This document shows positions 6,761 to 8,408 of a DNA stretch of 8,408 nucleotides, piece after piece. The notes beneath the pieces were generated by a model. It worked only from the letters and a program-made list of their open reading frames with translations, made no database searches and was not told where the DNA came from. Position numbers and translations under genes: made by a program. Source of the DNA: an uncultured Bacteroidales bacterium. GTDB lineage: Bacteria; Bacteroidota; Bacteroidia; Bacteroidales; F082. How positions within the stretch are numbered: the first letter of the stretch is position 1; the number at the start of each line of letters is the position of its first letter. The stretch is from contig CALAZZ010000248.1 in NCBI GenBank assembly GCA_937926515.1, forward strand, positions 1 to 8,408, given 5' to 3'.

Positions 6761-7098
6761 TTAGTTAAGTTTGTATAAAGACACTTTCTCTTCAAACAGT
6801 GACTGTGTAAATTTGTAGTAATTTTGCGGCAAAATGATTTCGACCTCGCAGATTTGGCAGATGGTACACAGTTGTTCTTTGATCTGCTCTACATAGTAGC
6901 TCATTATAAGGATTTTGAACTACTCATGTTTCTTCATCCTGTAGGGTTCAAAACAGGAAAACCCCTGATTTCCTTGGCGTGGTTATTATAACCCCAATCA
7001 GTAATGCCGAAAATATCATACTCATCAGCATAGTACAGCATATAGTTATTGAATCCCCATCCAGTTCCGAAAATGATTACGCGTGGTTTGGTAAACAT
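6761..7098 (-). pseudogene. Broken copy of the Rossmann-like domain found at the N-terminus of the adjacent LicD protein
   Basis: From ATG 7098 the frame reads TKPRVIIFGTGWGFNNYM and continues to a TGA at 6936 after 54 codons. It aligns with the start of the gene at 7191-8102 (KPKVIIFGIGTSFKSFL, then EYEIIGLSDW against EYDIFGITDW). Shifting frame at the CCC at 6946-6944 restores the match: NPYRMKKHE, a TAG at 6922 where the intact protein has Tyr, then FKILIMSYYVEQIKEQL against the intact DYILIVSYYVREIQNQL, followed by EIILPQNYY against KIMVPPKYM. Similarity fades near LFEEKVSLYKLN and the frame stops at 6763-6761, close to where the LicD domain would begin. One single-base loss and one nonsense change therefore explain most of the damage. 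Either the second domain was deleted or the ancestor carried only this domain. No functional product is expected. Confidence 0.85.
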
Positions 7099-7190
7099 GA
7101 GTTATGGGCAGAAAGACCATTATAATAAGAACAAGCATCTTTTTTCAGAATAAATTTTTATCGCTTATTTTAACATCCAATTTCTTTTTT

Positions 7191-8102
7191 TCAAAACAGA
7201 ATCTTTTCCGAATTGTTTGTTTTTAACTCAGGCATGTGAACTCTCTCACCTGAACCATATTTCTGGCCAAAACTATAAACTTTGGGACGAACCCAATCAT
7301 GATAAAGATAATTGAGGTATTCAATGTGACGGTAAGGCGCTTTTAAGTCATAACCCTGATAAGCAATGATGTCAAAATTTTTGAAATGAATTAAAGGACG
7401 GGAAAAATACCTCATTCTCATACTGACTGCACTGTTTTCGTAAAACTTATTAACTCCAATACCAATGTCAAATTCATTAAAAAGTTGCTTATCACGATTT
7501 TGAAACATCAAGGAAAAGTTCCATAGGTTGCCTTCATCATCCTGTAGACAGATTGCGGACCAATTAATAAACTCTGAATAGGGTAAATTATCTTTATTTT
7601 CTAATAATAATCGATTAAAAGTTTTTGCATCTTGTTGATTTATAGAAAAATCTATATCATCATCCCACTCAATAACATTTTTATCTCTTACAATTCCTAA
7701 AAGAGAACCGTAGTCTAAATATAAAGTAATACCCGCTTTATCACACATTTTCGTCAAGCCAATAATTAATTCACCTGCAAAAGCTTTTGTTTTTGGATCT
7801 TCAAAAGGTTTTCCATGTTTAATCATATATTTGGGTGGCACCATTATTTTATCATCACCAAGATTGATTCGCTCTTTTAATTGGTTTTGTATTTCTCGTA
7901 CATAATAGCTAACGATCAGAATATAGTCATAATCGTGCTCTTCAAATTTATATGGGTTGATGATTTTATAACCACCCATAGTTAAACCATGCTTTGATTC
8001 ATCCCAGTCACTTAAACCAATAATCTCATATTCATTGTTGAAATTTTGTAAAAATGATTTAAAGCTGGTACCGATACCAAAAATAATTACTTTGGGTTTC
8101 AT
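7191..8102 (-). CDS. Rossmann-like domain fused to LicD-family transferase
   Basis: A 303-residue two-domain protein. Residues 1 to about 95 form a Rossmann-like domain (KPKVIIFGIGTSFKSFL, EYEIIGLSDWDESKHG, YDYILIVSYY), similar to sugar-nucleotide/CoA-binding-type domains often attached to polysaccharide enzymes. Residues about 110-275 are a LicD domain with the nucleotidyltransferase-fold signature: YLDYGSLLGIVRD at 128-140 and the acidic metal site EWDDDIDFS at 145-153, then a C-terminal YLNYLYHDWVRPK. Family knowledge: LicD proteins transfer phosphocholine or other phosphodiester-linked groups, including sugar phosphates, onto cell-surface glycans. No choline uptake or activation genes (licA-C type) are visible here, so phosphocholine is not the safest guess. 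It starts 35 bases after the preceding small gene. A broken copy of the N-terminal domain lies just downstream. Family call secure, donor unknown. Confidence 0.88.
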   Translation of the reverse strand: MKPKVIIFGIGTSFKSFLQNFNNEYEIIGLSDWDESKHGLTMGGYKIINPYKFEEHDYDYILIVSYYVREIQNQLKERINLGDDKIMVPPKYMIKHGKPFEDPKTKAFAGELIIGLTKMCDKAGITLYLDYGSLLGIVRDKNVIEWDDDIDFSINQQDAKTFNRLLLENKDNLPYSEFINWSAICLQDDEGNLWNFSLMFQNRDKQLFNEFDIGIGVNKFYENSAVSMRMRYFSRPLIHFKNFDIIAYQGYDLKAPYRHIEYLNYLYHDWVRPKVYSFGQKYGSGERVHMPELKTNNSEKILF

Positions 8103-8137
8103 AATTAATTTAGTGGGTTAATTGGTTCTCGAACTTG

Positions 8138-8374
8138 TTACAGTGTTTTAATCTTTAAGTTTTTATTGTCTTTTAGGGAAACTAAACGATAAGACTGACT
8201 TTGGATATTATCACCGTCGGTTATAACTTTAAACGTTCCATCTTCTTTAAGATCATAAATGTTTAGCGTATGCATTCTGTAGCTTCTCCAGGGTTCTTCC
8301 CCTGCTTTCAAGACTGGCGAATGTGAACATTCTTTTTCAACATAATTTTCTCTGCTAATTTCGATTATTTTCAT
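8138..8374 (-). CDS. Small conserved-looking protein of unknown function
   Basis: A 78-residue soluble protein without signal peptide or membrane span. I do not recognise its family. It begins MKIIEISRENYVEKECSHSP, has an aromatic/charged middle (GEEPWRSYRMHTLNIYDLKE) and ends QSYRLVSLKDNKNLKI plus a short basic tail, a mostly beta-strand pattern with no obvious catalytic motif. I chose the ATG at 8374: GGAG lies 14 bases ahead, and a separate frame from the window edge ends LLKCLEKK with TAA at 8380, which would leave a neat five-base gap to a preceding gene. An in-frame ATG at 8398 would add eight residues (MFGEKVRL), and the frame remains open to the window edge, so a longer protein cannot be excluded. 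The next gene (Rossmann-LicD) starts 35 bases downstream, so a role in the same polysaccharide pathway is likely but unproven. Confidence 0.65.
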   Translation of the reverse strand: MKIIEISRENYVEKECSHSPVLKAGEEPWRSYRMHTLNIYDLKEDGTFKVITDGDNIQSQSYRLVSLKDNKNLKIKTL

Positions 8375-8408
8375 TAATCTTACTTTTTCTCCAAACATTT
8401 TAGAAGAA

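Noticed and set aside
6481..6770. Possible small insertion element bounded by GTTAAGT at about 6486 and 6764
   Set aside because: The two copies are only seven bases long in direct orientation, with no inverted termini or transposase; not enough to call an element.

Overview
The window is part of a surface-polysaccharide biosynthesis locus (capsule, O-antigen or exopolysaccharide). It most likely comes from a member of the Bacteroidota. Reasons: AT-rich DNA, start codons preceded by A/T-rich sequence with little or no Shine-Dalgarno, one perfect TAnnTTTG box of the Bacteroidota promoter type, and protein families common in that phylum's polysaccharide loci. No gene fixes the genus. Every gene I can support lies on the minus strand, so transcription runs from position 8408 towards 1.

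Layout in the direction of transcription: a 78-residue protein of unknown function (8374-8138); a Rossmann-like/LicD fusion, a probable phosphosugar or phosphocholine-type transferase (8102-7191); a broken copy of the same Rossmann-like domain (7098-6761); a GC-elevated, unexplained block (about 6735-6530); a family-2 glycosyltransferase (6466-5420); a heavily decayed relative of it, starting directly after its stop codon (5419-5124); a BKACE/DUF849 beta-keto acid cleavage enzyme (5088-4258); a NeuD/PglD-like left-handed beta-helix acyltransferase overlapping it by four bases (4261-3599); three more family-2 glycosyltransferases (3576-2578, 2552-1605, 1582-707); and the N-terminal 213 residues of an AlgI-like membrane-bound O-acyltransferase (MBOAT) that runs off the left edge (639-1).

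Proposed division of labour (inference): the glycosyltransferases assemble a repeat unit from activated sugars. The LicD-like protein adds a phosphodiester-linked group. The beta-helix enzyme acylates an amino or hydroxyl group of a sugar, and the MBOAT acylates the polymer at the membrane. The most unusual element is the BKACE enzyme, a type normally known from catabolism of 3-keto acids. It is translationally coupled to the acyltransferase, which suggests that it makes a non-standard acyl-CoA used to decorate a sugar.

The locus is visibly evolving. Three intact glycosyltransferases and one dead one share an (E/D)GDDYWTD core. One of them looks mosaic relative to its neighbours. Two pseudogenes (a glycosyltransferase and a Rossmann-domain protein) each show a likely one-base loss in a run of C, plus further damage. 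No initiating sugar-phosphate transferase, flippase, polymerase or export gene lies in this window, and no RNA gene, CRISPR array or recognisable insertion sequence was seen.
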